A stretch of 64,000 bases of DNA from Oscillospiraceae bacterium (GTDB lineage: Bacteria; Bacillota; Clostridia; UBA1381; UBA9506), in NCBI GenBank assembly GCA_015068935.1, contig SVJO01000001.1, positions 62,001 to 126,000 on the forward strand, given 5' to 3'. The position numbers were made by a program, and so were the translations under genes. The notes beneath the pieces were generated by a model. It was not told the origin of the DNA and made no database searches. It worked only from the letters and a program-made list of their open reading frames with translations. The number at the start of each line of letters is the position of its first letter. Position 1 is the stretch's first letter. This document shows positions 45,061 through 52,811 of this stretch, in pieces.

Positions 45061-45067
45061 TTTATAG

Positions 45068-45101
45068 AGCATCGAGGAAAATTTTTCCCTTGATGCTTTT
45101 A
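45068..45101 (+). terminator. terminator of the flavodiiron gene
   Basis: AGCATC..AGG pairs with CC..TTGATGCT with small bulges, followed by TTTT. Confidence 0.75.
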
Positions 45102-45107
45102 TTATTC

Positions 45108-45135
45108 ACTTTATTATTACCTTTTGCATAGTATA
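45108..45135 (+). promoter_or_regulatory. candidate sigma-K (or sigma-E) promoter of the cysteine-rich gene
   Basis: CATAGTATA fits the sigma-K -10 pattern CATAnnnTA exactly, with AC 17 bases upstream as the minimal -35. It is consistent with late mother-cell expression, but such short patterns occur by chance in AT-rich DNA. Confidence 0.35.
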
Positions 45136-45183
45136 TTGTAACAGAGACAAATTTTGTTTCTAAAATTTCAGGAGGTAATTTTA

Positions 45184-46026
45184 ATGAATGAAAAACAAAG
45201 AGTAAACCCTTTCTCACCATGCAACGACATAAAGGATTCAGTATGCATACATACCGATAAGGTTTACGATTCATGCAAGGATAAAGACTGCATTGAAGAT
45301 GCAAGGGTATTTTTTACTGCCTGCGACCAGGAAACTATTGACAGAGCAGTAAACGTAAAGGCAAGGAAAGCTGAAATCATATGGGTATTTTCGGACGTTG
45401 AGCCTGTCCCCTTTAACGGTGGATATTACACAGTGGATTTAAAATTCTTTTTCAGAATAACACTTGATGTGTTCCTCGGAGTCGGCAAACCAACAAAAGT
45501 TGAAGGTCTTGCTACATTTGATAAGAAAGTTATTCTCTACGGCTCAGAGGGTAATGCAAAAGTCTTTGAATCAAAATACAGCTATGACAGCTTTGATGAA
45601 CAACTCTGGCAGAAAACAAATATGCCAAAAGCTGTTGTTGAAGTCGTTGACCCGCTCGTTCTTTCTGCAAAACTTGTTGATATAAATGACAAGATGTGTT
45701 GTTGCACAGATGATATCGACTTCTCAACTGTCCCTGAATGTATTTGCAGAGTATTTGATAACTCATTGGTATTAGGCGGCGAGCGAAAGAGAGTATTTGT
45801 CACTATTGGTCTTTTCTCTATCGTAAGAATTGAAAGAAGTGTTCAGCTGCTTATTCCTGCATATGATTTCTGTATTCCTCAGAAAGAGTGTGTAGGTGCG
45901 AGCGAAGACTGTCCGTGTGACATCTTTGAGAAAATTGATTTCCCATTTGAAGAATTTTTCCCACCCGAGAGAACAGACTGTTGTCTTTCTGCTCCCGAAC
46001 ACGACCACGGCTACTGCTGCAGATAG
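45184..46026 (+). CDS. cysteine-rich conserved Clostridia-type protein, possible spore coat or exosporium component
   Basis: A 280-residue protein without signal peptide or membrane helix and with 18 cysteines. The N-terminal part has a DSVC..TDKVYDSCKDKDCIEDARVFFT arrangement; clusters MCCC, CIC, and a CCR end follow. The centre is beta-rich and hydrophobic-alternating (GYYTVDLKFFFRITLD, VFVTIGLFSIVRIERSVQL). High cysteine content, no export signal and a candidate sigma-K promoter suggest a cross-linked spore coat protein; this is inference. AGGAGGT lies before ATG 45184, and an upstream in-frame start at 45154 lacks a binding site. Confidence 0.7.
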   Translation: MNEKQRVNPFSPCNDIKDSVCIHTDKVYDSCKDKDCIEDARVFFTACDQETIDRAVNVKARKAEIIWVFSDVEPVPFNGGYYTVDLKFFFRITLDVFLGVGKPTKVEGLATFDKKVILYGSEGNAKVFESKYSYDSFDEQLWQKTNMPKAVVEVVDPLVLSAKLVDINDKMCCCTDDIDFSTVPECICRVFDNSLVLGGERKRVFVTIGLFSIVRIERSVQLLIPAYDFCIPQKECVGASEDCPCDIFEKIDFPFEEFFPPERTDCCLSAPEHDHGYCCR

Positions 46027-46037
46027 TAATTAAATAG

Positions 46038-46069
46038 ATATCCGTACAGAAAATTTTCTGTACGGATAT
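46038..46069 (+). terminator. terminator of the cysteine-rich gene
   Basis: A 32-base perfect palindrome (ATATCCGTACAG at its left end) followed by TTTTATTT. Confidence 0.85.
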
Positions 46070-46108
46070 TTTATTTAAGAATTATTTTTGTTTTTTTCAA
46101 AAAATGTA

Positions 46109-46137
46109 TTGACAAACAAGGAAAAACATGCTATTAT
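46109..46137 (+). promoter_or_regulatory. promoter of tRNA-Leu
   Basis: TTGACA and TATTAT with 17-base spacing, ending 10 bases before the tRNA. Confidence 0.8.
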
Positions 46138-46147
46138 ATTTTGGTAA

Positions 46148-46235
46148 GCTCGAGTGGCGGAACTGGCAGACGCCCGGGACTTAAAATCCCGTGGGACCAA
46201 ATCCCGTACCGGTTCGATTCCGGTTTCGAGCACCA
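46148..46235 (+). tRNA. tRNA-Leu (anticodon TAA)
   Basis: A class II cloverleaf of 88 bases. The acceptor GCTCGAG pairs with TTCGAGC, followed by A and an encoded CCA. The anticodon loop CTTAAAA gives TAA at 46182-46184, reading UUA/UUG. The long variable arm and the T arm ACCGG-TTCGATT-CCGGT are clear. Confidence 0.95.
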
Positions 46236-46237
46236 CG

Positions 46238-46269
46238 TCGGAACAAGTTATACTTGTTCCGATTTTTTT
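46238..46269 (+). terminator. terminator of tRNA-Leu
   Basis: TCGGAACAAG pairs with CTTGTTCCGA followed by seven T, two bases after the CCA. Confidence 0.9.
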
Positions 46270-46316
46270 ATTTAATAAACACTCAGCTTTTCTGCTCCAA
46301 GTAAAAAAGTTTAAAT

Positions 46317-46346
46317 TAAAAGGGAATAAGCCAAAGGCTTATTCCC
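46317..46346 (-). terminator. terminator overlapping the end of the GMP synthase gene
   Basis: GGGAATAAGCC pairs with GGCTTATTCCC over a three-base loop, followed by TTTT on the reverse strand. The stop codon of guaA lies within the stem. Confidence 0.8.
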
Positions 46347-47319
46347 ATTCGATTGTTCCGCTCGGTTTTGGTGTTAAATCATATAATACTCTGTTTACAT
46401 TTTCAACTTCAGTTGTAATTCTTTTTGTAATATGATTTAAAATATCATATGGTATCTCTTCAATTGTTGCTGTCATTGCATCAACAGTGTTGACTGCACG
46501 TATAATAACAGGATATGCATAAGTTCTCATATCGTTTTTTACGCCTACCGATTTAAAGTCAGGAACAGCTGTAAAATACTGCCAAACCTTTCCTTCTAAT
46601 CCGTTCTTTTCAAATTCTTCTCTTAAAATTGCATCAGACTCGCGGACAGCCTCTAATCTATCCTTTGTGATTGCTCCAAGGCATCTTACACCAAGTCCGG
46701 GACCTGGGAACGGCTGACGGTAAACCATGCTGTCAGGAAGTCCTAAAGCAGTACCTACTTCTCTTACTTCATCTTTATAAAGGAATTTAAGCGGTTCTAC
46801 AAGAATAAACTGCAAATCCTCAGGAAGTCCTCCTACGTTATGATGTGCCTTAACAGGACCGCTTTCTATAATATCAGGATAGATTGTTCCCTGAGCCAAG
46901 AACTCAATACCCTCCTGCTTTCTTGCCTCTTCTTCAAAAACACGTATAAATTCAGCACCGATAATTTTACGTTTCTTTTCAGGCTCCTCTACTCCTGCAA
47001 GTTTATCTAAGAATCTGTCTGCACATTCTACATAAACGAGGTTTGCATCTAACTGATTACGGAAAACCTCTACTACCTGCTCAGGCTCGCCTTTTCTTAA
47101 TAAACCATGGTTAACATGGACACAAACAAGGTTTTTACCTATTGCCTTTATTAAAAGTGCCGCTAAAACAGATGAATCAACTCCGCCTGAAAGAGCTAAA
47201 AGCACCTTTTTACCTCCAACCTGCTCACGTATAGCAGTTATCTGCTCGTTTATAAATGCATCGGCAAGCTCTCTTGTATTGATGCGTGCCATTGTCTCAG
47301 GTCTTACATTATTTGACAT
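46339..47319 (-). CDS. guaA: GMP synthase ATP-pyrophosphatase subunit without glutamine amidotransferase domain
   Basis: A 326-residue protein that converts XMP to GMP. It holds the ATP-PPase domain (P-loop ALSGGVDSS near residue 45, [35 protein letters not shown]) and the complete C-terminal dimerisation domain ending [13 protein letters not shown]. The usual N-terminal class I amidotransferase domain (about 190 residues in fused GuaA) is absent: the chain begins with the linker region just before the P-loop. It must use free ammonia or a separate amidotransferase protein, as in archaea. ATG 47319 has AGGAGG eight bases upstream. A sigma-A-type promoter precedes it. Confidence 0.93.
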   Translation of the reverse strand: MSNNVRPETMARINTRELADAFINEQITAIREQVGGKKVLLALSGGVDSSVLAALLIKAIGKNLVCVHVNHGLLRKGEPEQVVEVFRNQLDANLVYVECADRFLDKLAGVEEPEKKRKIIGAEFIRVFEEEARKQEGIEFLAQGTIYPDIIESGPVKAHHNVGGLPEDLQFILVEPLKFLYKDEVREVGTALGLPDSMVYRQPFPGPGLGVRCLGAITKDRLEAVRESDAILREEFEKNGLEGKVWQYFTAVPDFKSVGVKNDMRTYAYPVIIRAVNTVDAMTATIEEIPYDILNHITKRITTEVENVNRVLYDLTPKPSGTIEWE

Positions 47320-47357
47320 AACAAATTCCTCCTGTATCATTTAATCGCTTTCGTTTT

Positions 47358-47386
47358 ATTATATAACAACATTTGCATAAAGTCAA
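47358..47386 (-). promoter_or_regulatory. promoter of the GMP synthase gene
   Basis: TTGACT and TATAAT on the reverse strand, 17 bases apart, about 38 bases before the start codon. The short leader leaves no room for a purine riboswitch. Confidence 0.7.
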
Positions 47387-47427
47387 GCAAATAGATATAT
47401 GTCTATATAAGTATTTAAAATAAATTT

Positions 47428-48840
47428 TTATCTTTTTTTACCAAATTCTTTGCATATTTTCACAACTACAGGACAAAGCACAATAATTGCAAGTACGTTT
47501 GGAATAACCATTAAATAATTAAATGTGTCAGTCAAAGCCCACACAAGGTCATTTGACGCAACCGCACCCAAAAATACACAAACTGTTGCAACCATCGAAT
47601 AAACAGGAATTGATTTCTTACCAAAGAGGTATTCAAAATTTAGTTTACCGAAAAGATTCCAGCCAATAATAGTTGAAAATGCAAAAAACAGTAAACATAT
47701 TGCCACAAAAATACTTCCAAAGGTTTTTCCGAATACACTTGAAAAAGCAACCTGTGCCATGTTTGAGCTTATAATTCCCTGAGGAAGTACATCCTTGCAA
47801 AGCAGACCATTTTCTGCAATACCTGTTCCTGCATAAATTGTTGAGATAACAACTAAAGCCGTCATTGTCAAAACGATAAATGTATCTATAAAAACACTTA
47901 TCATAGCAGATACCCCCTGTTTATGAGGGTTTTCAACATTTGCCATAGCATGAGCATGAGGAGTTGAGCCCATACCTGCTTCGTTTGAGAAAAGACCTCT
48001 TTTAGCACCCTGAGTTATTGCTTTTTTGAGCGCAAAGCCCAGCGCACCGCCTATTGCGGCATCAGGTCTGAAAGCAAACTTGAAAATTAACGCAAACGTT
48101 TCAGGAATATATGTTATTCTGGCAATTATTACCGCCAGCGAACCCAATATGTATATTACAGCCATTACAGGAACAATTTTTTCAGTGACCGATGCCAGAC
48201 GCTGAATATTTCCGAGGAATACAAAAGCACACATTCCTGCAATTATTATACCTGTTATCCAGCTTTTTACACCAAATGCTGAAAAACACGTTCCTGCAAT
48301 AGAATTTGACTGAACCATTCCTCCGACAAAGCCCAGGGCTATAACTGCGGCAACTGAGAAAAAAACAGCTGAAAATTTACCGAATTTTCCTTTAAAAGCC
48401 TCTTTAATATAATAGACAGGACCGCCCGAAACTGAGCCGTCTTCATTTACAATTCTTGTTTTTTGTGCAAGTACGGCTTCGGCATAAATAGTTGCCATAC
48501 CAAAAAAGGCTATAACCCACATCCAGAAAATTGCGCCTGGACCGCCGACTAAGATAGCACTGCAGGTACCAACAATATTTCCCGTGCCGACTTGTGCTGC
48601 AATAGCAGTTGCAATAGCCTGAAAAGAACTCATTCCGCTTTTTTGCTTTTCTCCGTTAAAATTAAAATTTCCGAAAACCTCTTTTAGTCCTTCTTTAAAA
48701 CAACGTACCTGAACAAATTTTGTCCTTACTGTAAAGATTATCCCTGCTAAAAGCAGCAGAATCAGCAAAATATAATCTGCAAGATAATTGTTAATTTTAT
48801 TTACAATTTCAAGCAATGTTACATTAAAAAAATTATACAT
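47428..48840 (-). CDS. sodium:alanine/glycine symporter (AgcS family)
   Basis: A 470-residue amino acid:cation symporter with about ten membrane helices. Family landmarks are SSFQAIATAIAAQVGTGNIVG near residue 85, GGPGAIFWMWVIAFFGMAT and GLFSNEAGMGSTPHAHA near residue 290. Related AgcS carriers import alanine or glycine with sodium. The start is ATG 48840 with GGAGG upstream; a longer open frame runs into the riboswitch and is not coding. The glycine riboswitch directly upstream points to glycine as substrate, probably as a catabolic or overflow response when glycine is abundant. Confidence 0.93.
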   Translation of the reverse strand: MYNFFNVTLLEIVNKINNYLADYILLILLLLAGIIFTVRTKFVQVRCFKEGLKEVFGNFNFNGEKQKSGMSSFQAIATAIAAQVGTGNIVGTCSAILVGGPGAIFWMWVIAFFGMATIYAEAVLAQKTRIVNEDGSVSGGPVYYIKEAFKGKFGKFSAVFFSVAAVIALGFVGGMVQSNSIAGTCFSAFGVKSWITGIIIAGMCAFVFLGNIQRLASVTEKIVPVMAVIYILGSLAVIIARITYIPETFALIFKFAFRPDAAIGGALGFALKKAITQGAKRGLFSNEAGMGSTPHAHAMANVENPHKQGVSAMISVFIDTFIVLTMTALVVISTIYAGTGIAENGLLCKDVLPQGIISSNMAQVAFSSVFGKTFGSIFVAICLLFFAFSTIIGWNLFGKLNFEYLFGKKSIPVYSMVATVCVFLGAVASNDLVWALTDTFNYLMVIPNVLAIIVLCPVVVKICKEFGKKR

Positions 48841-48852
48841 GGTTTTTCCTCC

Positions 48853-48880
48853 AAAAAAAGAGTTGCCCGAAAGCAACTCT
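48853..48880 (-). terminator. expression-platform terminator of the glycine riboswitch
   Basis: AGAGTTGC pairs with GCAACTCT over a six-base loop and is followed by a run of at least six T on the reverse strand, just ahead of the symporter ribosome binding site. Confidence 0.85.
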
Positions 48881-48900
48881 GAATAAACACACGAAAATAT

Positions 48901-48983
48901 CGCTCTGTCCTTTTGCCTGAGAGATTCGGCTCTTTTGCCTTGCACCTTCGGCACTCAATTTAATGAGTTCTCCAGAGTCCCCT
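48901..48983 (-). ncRNA. glycine riboswitch, single aptamer
   Basis: Reverse-strand RNA with the hallmark glycine aptamer blocks: GGACTCTGGAGA at the 5' end, GTGCCGAAGGTGCAA in the middle and AATCTCTCAGGCAAAAGGACAGAG at the 3' end of the motif (given in parts because of its length). Only one aptamer is seen. A separate hairpin (ATGTTCGG/CCGAACAT, 48986-49013) lies just 5' of it and could stand for a reduced first aptamer. The following terminator makes it a transcription-attenuating switch for the symporter. Confidence 0.93.
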
Positions 48984-49042
48984 CAATGTTCGGTCTTAAA
49001 TAATTCCGAACATTTCATCGGTCTGTAAAGTATTACCTGTTA

Positions 49043-49071
49043 AGTGTAACATATATTGTACGGTATGTCAA
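49043..49071 (-). promoter_or_regulatory. promoter of the riboswitch-symporter transcript
   Basis: TTGACA and TACACT on the reverse strand, 17 bases apart, about 25 bases before the 5' hairpin of the riboswitch region. Confidence 0.65.
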
Positions 49072-49099
49072 TATTTTATCATTTGTTTTCCTTTTGAAA

Positions 49100-49852
49100 T
49101 TACTCAAATTCTATATATTTTTCAGGGTCAGCATATATTCCTTCCTCAACGACTGAAAAATGTAAATGAGCATCATCTAAAAGCTCACCCTTTGCAGTGT
49201 TTCCCACGCATCCTATTGCCTGCCCTGCTTTAATTGCATCCCCTTCTTTTACCATGTCGTCTCCAGCAATATTTGAGTATTCAGTCTTTAAAGTGTCACT
49301 ATGAGCTATAACAACTGTCAATCCAAGTAAATTATCTTCATAAATACGCTCTACTGTACCATCTGCTGAGGCATAAACACTTGAACCAACATCAGCTTTT
49401 ATATCAACTCCCTTATGAATTCTGAAATCTCCCATTGTTTTTGACTTTAATGGCTTGTCAACCGAAAACCTTTTCAGTATGTTGCCTTCGCACGGAGCTG
49501 TAAAGGTAATTGCCTTTTCAGTTTGTATTACTGCACTGCTTACTGCCTTTACACTCTCTTCTTCAAGCTCTTTTGCCTCAGGTTTTTCCTGACTTTGAGG
49601 TATATCTTCTTTTGTTTCATTATTTATTTGATTTTGTAGCTCTAGAATTTTTTCATTTTCCTTAATTATCTCTTCATATGACGGAATAATAATTTCATTT
49701 TCATTATACTCTAAGGCTGAACGCGTAATATTTCCCGCTATTCCAAGAGAAACAATACCTATTATAAAACTCAGCATACACGCACCGATATATAGCTTTG
49801 CTCCTTTTGATAATTTTATTTTTTTCTTTTTTTCATTCTTTTTTTCTGACAT
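49100..49852 (-). CDS. spoIIQ: SpoIIQ-like M23 family peptidase
   Basis: A 250-residue membrane-anchored LytM-type protein. A basic start is followed by one transmembrane helix (about residues 23-45) and a polar Glu/Lys-rich linker. The M23 domain (about 125-250) keeps all zinc ligands: His and Asp in RIHKGVD and the HLHF pair. SpoIIQ links with SpoIIIAH to form the feeding channel across the engulfing membranes; Clostridia versions retain the active site as here. The identity is inferred from size, topology and a candidate sigma-F promoter. ATG 49852 lies eight bases after GGAGG. Confidence 0.68.
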   Translation of the reverse strand: MSEKKNEKKKKIKLSKGAKLYIGACMLSFIIGIVSLGIAGNITRSALEYNENEIIIPSYEEIIKENEKILELQNQINNETKEDIPQSQEKPEAKELEEESVKAVSSAVIQTEKAITFTAPCEGNILKRFSVDKPLKSKTMGDFRIHKGVDIKADVGSSVYASADGTVERIYEDNLLGLTVVIAHSDTLKTEYSNIAGDDMVKEGDAIKAGQAIGCVGNTAKGELLDDAHLHFSVVEEGIYADPEKYIEFE

Positions 49853-49882
49853 CTCCACTACCTCCGCTAAATATTATATTCC

Positions 49883-49912
49883 TAATATTTCCAACAAAAA
49901 AATTTTTTATTC
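49883..49912 (-). promoter_or_regulatory. candidate sigma-F promoter of the spoIIQ-like gene
   Basis: On the reverse strand GGAAATATTA matches the sigma-F -10 pattern GGnnAnAnTw, with GAATA 15 bases upstream against the GyATA -35 consensus. spoIIQ is a forespore sigma-F gene, so the pattern fits the assignment. Confidence 0.4.
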
Positions 49913-49960
49913 ACACAAAGAGATAATTCACATATTATAGTCTAAAGGGAGTGATTTATT

Positions 49961-50878
49961 TTGAATATTGTTTCAACAGCATCAAGATATAGCTATTCTG
50001 TTTTAAACAGGGATTGTAAATGTCTTATGAATGAATATTCATTCATAAAGAAAATTAAAATTGGAAAATCTGTTTTAGGAAAGGAATTATTTTGTTTGCG
50101 GTTTGGTGAGGGAGACAAAAAGGTTTTCGTCAATGCATCCCACCATGGAAATGAATGGATAACTTCAATTCTTGTTATGCGTATGCTTGAAGAAATGTGT
50201 TATCTCTATAGAAATGATATGTCTTATAGGTTATATAACATAAAGGAGATATACAAAAAAGTGTCTCTTTATGTATGTCCGATGGTTAACCCTGACGGAG
50301 TTGACTTATCAGTTTCAGGACTTACAGATGACCTTCCCCCTATTATTAAAACGCGCCTCATTTCATATAACGGAGAAAGTAAAGATTTTAAAGATAAATG
50401 GCAGGCAAACATTAACGGAGTTGATTTAAACCATAATTATGATGCAGGCTTTAGTAAAGGCAAAGCCTTTGAGGCCAGCGAAAAGATTTTCTCACCTGGA
50501 CCGACACGTTATTCAGGAGCATACGCATTCAGTGAACCCGAGACAGTTTCCATAAAAAATTTTATGCTTAACCTGTCTCCTGATATTGCAGTCGCTTATC
50601 ATTCTCAGGGCGAAGAAATATATTTTGACTATGAAGGAAAAGCATGCCAGGAGGCAAGATCATTGGCTCACTTCATGGCAGAAATTTCAGGCTACAAGGC
50701 ATGTTCCCCCGAAGGAATGGCAAGCTATTCAGGGTTTAAGGACTGGATTATTGAAAAATTCAATATCCCCGCTTTTACAATAGAAGTCGGACTTGGTAAG
50801 AATCCTCTCAGTCTGTCGCAATTCGACGATATTCTGCAAAAAAATTTCCCTATGCTCTTGTTTTTGCTTAATAAATAG
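49961..50878 (+). CDS. M14 family zinc carboxypeptidase, probable gamma-D-glutamyl-diaminopimelate peptidase
   Basis: A 305-residue M14 metallopeptidase. The zinc ligands are in HHGNEW (residues ~61-66) and AYHSQG (near 210), and the catalytic Glu in TIEVGLG near 280. The VNPDGVDL segment and the DLNHNYD motif are typical of the ENP1/YqgT/YkfC-like group that cleaves gamma-D-Glu-mDAP bonds in cell-wall peptides. No signal peptide is seen, so it may act inside the cell on recycled muropeptides. The TTG start follows AAGGGAG; the N-terminus is conventional from there. Confidence 0.85.
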   Translation: MNIVSTASRYSYSVLNRDCKCLMNEYSFIKKIKIGKSVLGKELFCLRFGEGDKKVFVNASHHGNEWITSILVMRMLEEMCYLYRNDMSYRLYNIKEIYKKVSLYVCPMVNPDGVDLSVSGLTDDLPPIIKTRLISYNGESKDFKDKWQANINGVDLNHNYDAGFSKGKAFEASEKIFSPGPTRYSGAYAFSEPETVSIKNFMLNLSPDIAVAYHSQGEEIYFDYEGKACQEARSLAHFMAEISGYKACSPEGMASYSGFKDWIIEKFNIPAFTIEVGLGKNPLSLSQFDDILQKNFPMLLFLLNK

Positions 50879-50919
50879 TGTTTTATTTTTACAAAAATGT
50901 TAAATTGTGCTCATAACTC

Positions 50920-50948
50920 TTGACTGTAAAATATTTATGTTATATCAT
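50920..50948 (+). promoter_or_regulatory. sigma-A-type promoter of the HPr-like gene
   Basis: TTGACT and TATCAT with 17-base spacing, 45 bases before the start codon. Confidence 0.55.
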
Positions 50949-50992
50949 ATAGTTATTAGATATTACTAAATGTATTTATAGGAGGAGTTAAT

Positions 50993-51223
50993 GTGAACAC
51001 TTTTAACATTATGTTAGGCTCGATTAACGACGTAAAGAACTTTGTAAATATCGTAAGCAAATATGATTTTGATATTGACCTTACATCAGGGAGATATGTC
51101 GTTGATGCTAAATCAATCATGGGAATATTCAGCCTTGATTTAAGCAAACCAATCACGGTAGATGTACATAATGAAAACGGCGAAAAGCTTGTGGAAGAAT
51201 TAAAGCCCTTTATATGTGAGTAA
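50993..51223 (+). CDS. HPr-like protein lacking the phospho-histidine
   Basis: A 76-residue HPr-fold protein. The regulatory serine region is intact (AKSIMGIFSLDL, equivalent to Ser46 of HPr), but the segment that should read GIHARPA is LGSINDVKN, so the PEP-dependent His15 is missing. It therefore cannot carry phosphate in the sugar phosphotransferase chain. Bacillus Crh has the same combination and acts with CcpA in catabolite control; that role here is inference. The GTG start follows GGAGGAG; the overlapping ATG two bases earlier is immediately closed by TGA. Confidence 0.85.
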   Translation: MNTFNIMLGSINDVKNFVNIVSKYDFDIDLTSGRYVVDAKSIMGIFSLDLSKPITVDVHNENGEKLVEELKPFICE

Positions 51224-51254
51224 ATATATAAAAATTTGGTTTTCAAGCAAAAAA

Positions 51255-51286
51255 AATCCCGTAATATCAAAAGATATTACGGGATT
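51255..51286. terminator. bidirectional terminator between the HPr-like and zinc-ribbon genes
   Basis: A 14-bp stem, AATCCCGTAATATC with GATATTACGGGATT, four-base loop, and T- and A-runs on the two sides. Confidence 0.88.
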
Positions 51287-51323
51287 TTTAATCGCATAAA
51301 AAGTCAGATTTACAAAATTAACA

Positions 51324-51671
51324 CTAAAATTTTTCTCCGCACGATGCACAAAAGCTCGCGTCTTCATCGCACACCTTCCCGCATGACGGACATTTTTTCT
51401 GGCTTTTTAATGAACCCATTTCGCTCTCCAATTTAGCCAGTTCTAAAAAGAGTGCATCTATTTCAGCAATAATTCCATCAATTGCCTGTGCATCCTCACT
51501 GCCATTTTTATGAGCAGTATATAAAGCTTGCCCTAAATCCTTATACTTTTCATCAATTTTTCCTTTTGCATTTGACAGAGCAAACTTTAATTTTCCTATT
51601 TCAACAAGCTCCCCTGTTTTCTGTGCTGCAGAAATTGCAGTTTTCTTTAAATCAGAAATAATCTTTTCCAA
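51324..51671 (-). CDS. coiled-coil zinc-ribbon protein
   Basis: A 115-residue protein with a helical, charged first part (about residues 1-85, probable coiled coil) and a C-terminal zinc ribbon CPSCGKVCDEDASFCASCG. Small proteins of this build are common in Firmicutes and of unknown role. I chose TTG 51671, eight bases after AGGGG; the open frame continues upstream into gerW but with no start signal. It is the last gene of the scpA-scpB-DUF2953-gerW run and may be co-transcribed. Confidence 0.75.
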   Translation of the reverse strand: MEKIISDLKKTAISAAQKTGELVEIGKLKFALSNAKGKIDEKYKDLGQALYTAHKNGSEDAQAIDGIIAEIDALFLELAKLESEMGSLKSQKKCPSCGKVCDEDASFCASCGEKF

Positions 51672-51699
51672 AAAAATCACCCCTCTATAAATTATGTTA

Positions 51700-52137
51700 T
51701 TATTCTGTGATTTCTTCAACCATTTCAGCTACTTCAATGGTTTCTTTCTTTTTAGCTCGTTTTTTGCTGATAAATTCTGTGAATTTATCAATAAGAGATG
51801 GTACCTTTTCAATAATACCATCATAAGGTGACGGCATTAAATCCACCGGCATCAGCTTAATCTGACCGTTACCCACAACTAAGAAAGCGATAGGCTCTAT
51901 TGAAGCGCCGCCGCCTGCTGCTCCGCCGAAGTTTGAATTTGCTTCAGGTGCAATCTGAGATTTAGGACCAAACTCCGAACCACCTGATGCAAATCCGAAT
52001 GAAACCTTTGAAAGCGGAATAATAACTGTTCCGTCAGGTGTTTCAACAGGATTTCCTACTATTGTGTTTACGTCTACCATGTCCTTTATACTTTTCATTG
52101 CCGTTTCCATGAGACCTTTAATTGGATGTTCTGCCAT
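51700..52137 (-). CDS. gerW: GerW family sporulation protein (YtfJ)
   Basis: A 145-residue YtfJ/GerW protein. The family pattern is the N-terminal HPIKGLMETAMKSIKDMVDVNTIVG, a glycine-rich middle FGGAAGGGASIEPIAFLVV and a charged tail. GerW is a forespore protein needed for normal germination in Bacillus. It follows a DUF2953 (YtfI-like) gene exactly as ytfI-ytfJ do in Bacillus. The 3' end overlaps the upstream extension of the zinc-ribbon frame but not its likely start. Confidence 0.92.
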   Translation of the reverse strand: MAEHPIKGLMETAMKSIKDMVDVNTIVGNPVETPDGTVIIPLSKVSFGFASGGSEFGPKSQIAPEANSNFGGAAGGGASIEPIAFLVVGNGQIKLMPVDLMPSPYDGIIEKVPSLIDKFTEFISKKRAKKKETIEVAEMVEEITE

Positions 52138-52167
52138 TTTAAAGCACCGCCTTTTCTTTATTTGTAG

Positions 52168-52782
52168 TTATTTTTCTTCACTTTTATTTATATGTTCTTT
52201 GAATATATTAATCACAAGCCTTATTTTAGCCAGTATAATCATAATATTTACAAGTCTTAATTTTAATATACCCTTAAACTGACCGCTGAAATGCTTTTTG
52301 TCAAAGTATGGTGTTACATTTACCGTAAATTTTCTCACACCGAATATTCTGTCTAAAATACATACGAAAATGTCCGTTGCTGACCAAACTGCCCCTGTCA
52401 TAATCCCCGTGCTTGCTGCATTCCCTGTACCAAATCCAATATCGAATATCACTTCTTCAAATGTAACTTTTTTTATTACTCCGTCTAAAATTTCCTTAAT
52501 TAAGTCCTTGCTTTCCTTATATGCCTTCATAGAACCGGATGCAGTCTTGATATATTTTTCAAGGGTCATTTTTTCTTTTTTCTTCTTTTTTTCTTTCTTT
52601 TTGTCTGTTTTCAACCATATTTTAAAAGGAATTATCCTGAATATCCTCAGAATAATATATCCCCTTTTAACATCATTTTTTATGAGATATTCTGCCCCGA
52701 CATACACAGGAATAAACATAAGCGCCGCAATTAAGAGCACAAATGCAATTAATATTAAAAATATTATAAGGAGCGCATTCAA
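52168..52782 (-). CDS. DUF2953 membrane protein (YtfI-like)
   Basis: A 204-residue protein with one N-terminal transmembrane helix, a very basic Lys-rich patch (KKEKKKKKEK) near residue 70 and a beta-rich C-terminal DUF2953 domain with FDIGFGTGNAASTGIMTGAVW. In spore formers it is linked with gerW and may act in spore membrane function; the biochemical role is unknown. TTG 52782 is eight bases after AGAGG, while the in-frame GTG at 52791 is part of that site. Confidence 0.8.
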   Translation of the reverse strand: MNALLIIFLILIAFVLLIAALMFIPVYVGAEYLIKNDVKRGYIILRIFRIIPFKIWLKTDKKKEKKKKKEKMTLEKYIKTASGSMKAYKESKDLIKEILDGVIKKVTFEEVIFDIGFGTGNAASTGIMTGAVWSATDIFVCILDRIFGVRKFTVNVTPYFDKKHFSGQFKGILKLRLVNIMIILAKIRLVINIFKEHINKSEEK

Positions 52783-52811
52783 TTTTCTCACCTCTGAGCA
52801 TATCAGTTGTT

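Noticed and set aside
46154-46435. An open frame over tRNA-Leu and the guaA terminator
   Set aside because: It overlaps a tRNA and two terminators and reads antisense into guaA; no start signal.
48841-48954. N-terminal extension of the sodium:alanine symporter
   Set aside because: This part of the open frame lies in the glycine riboswitch terminator and aptamer; the real start is the ATG at 48840 behind GGAGG.
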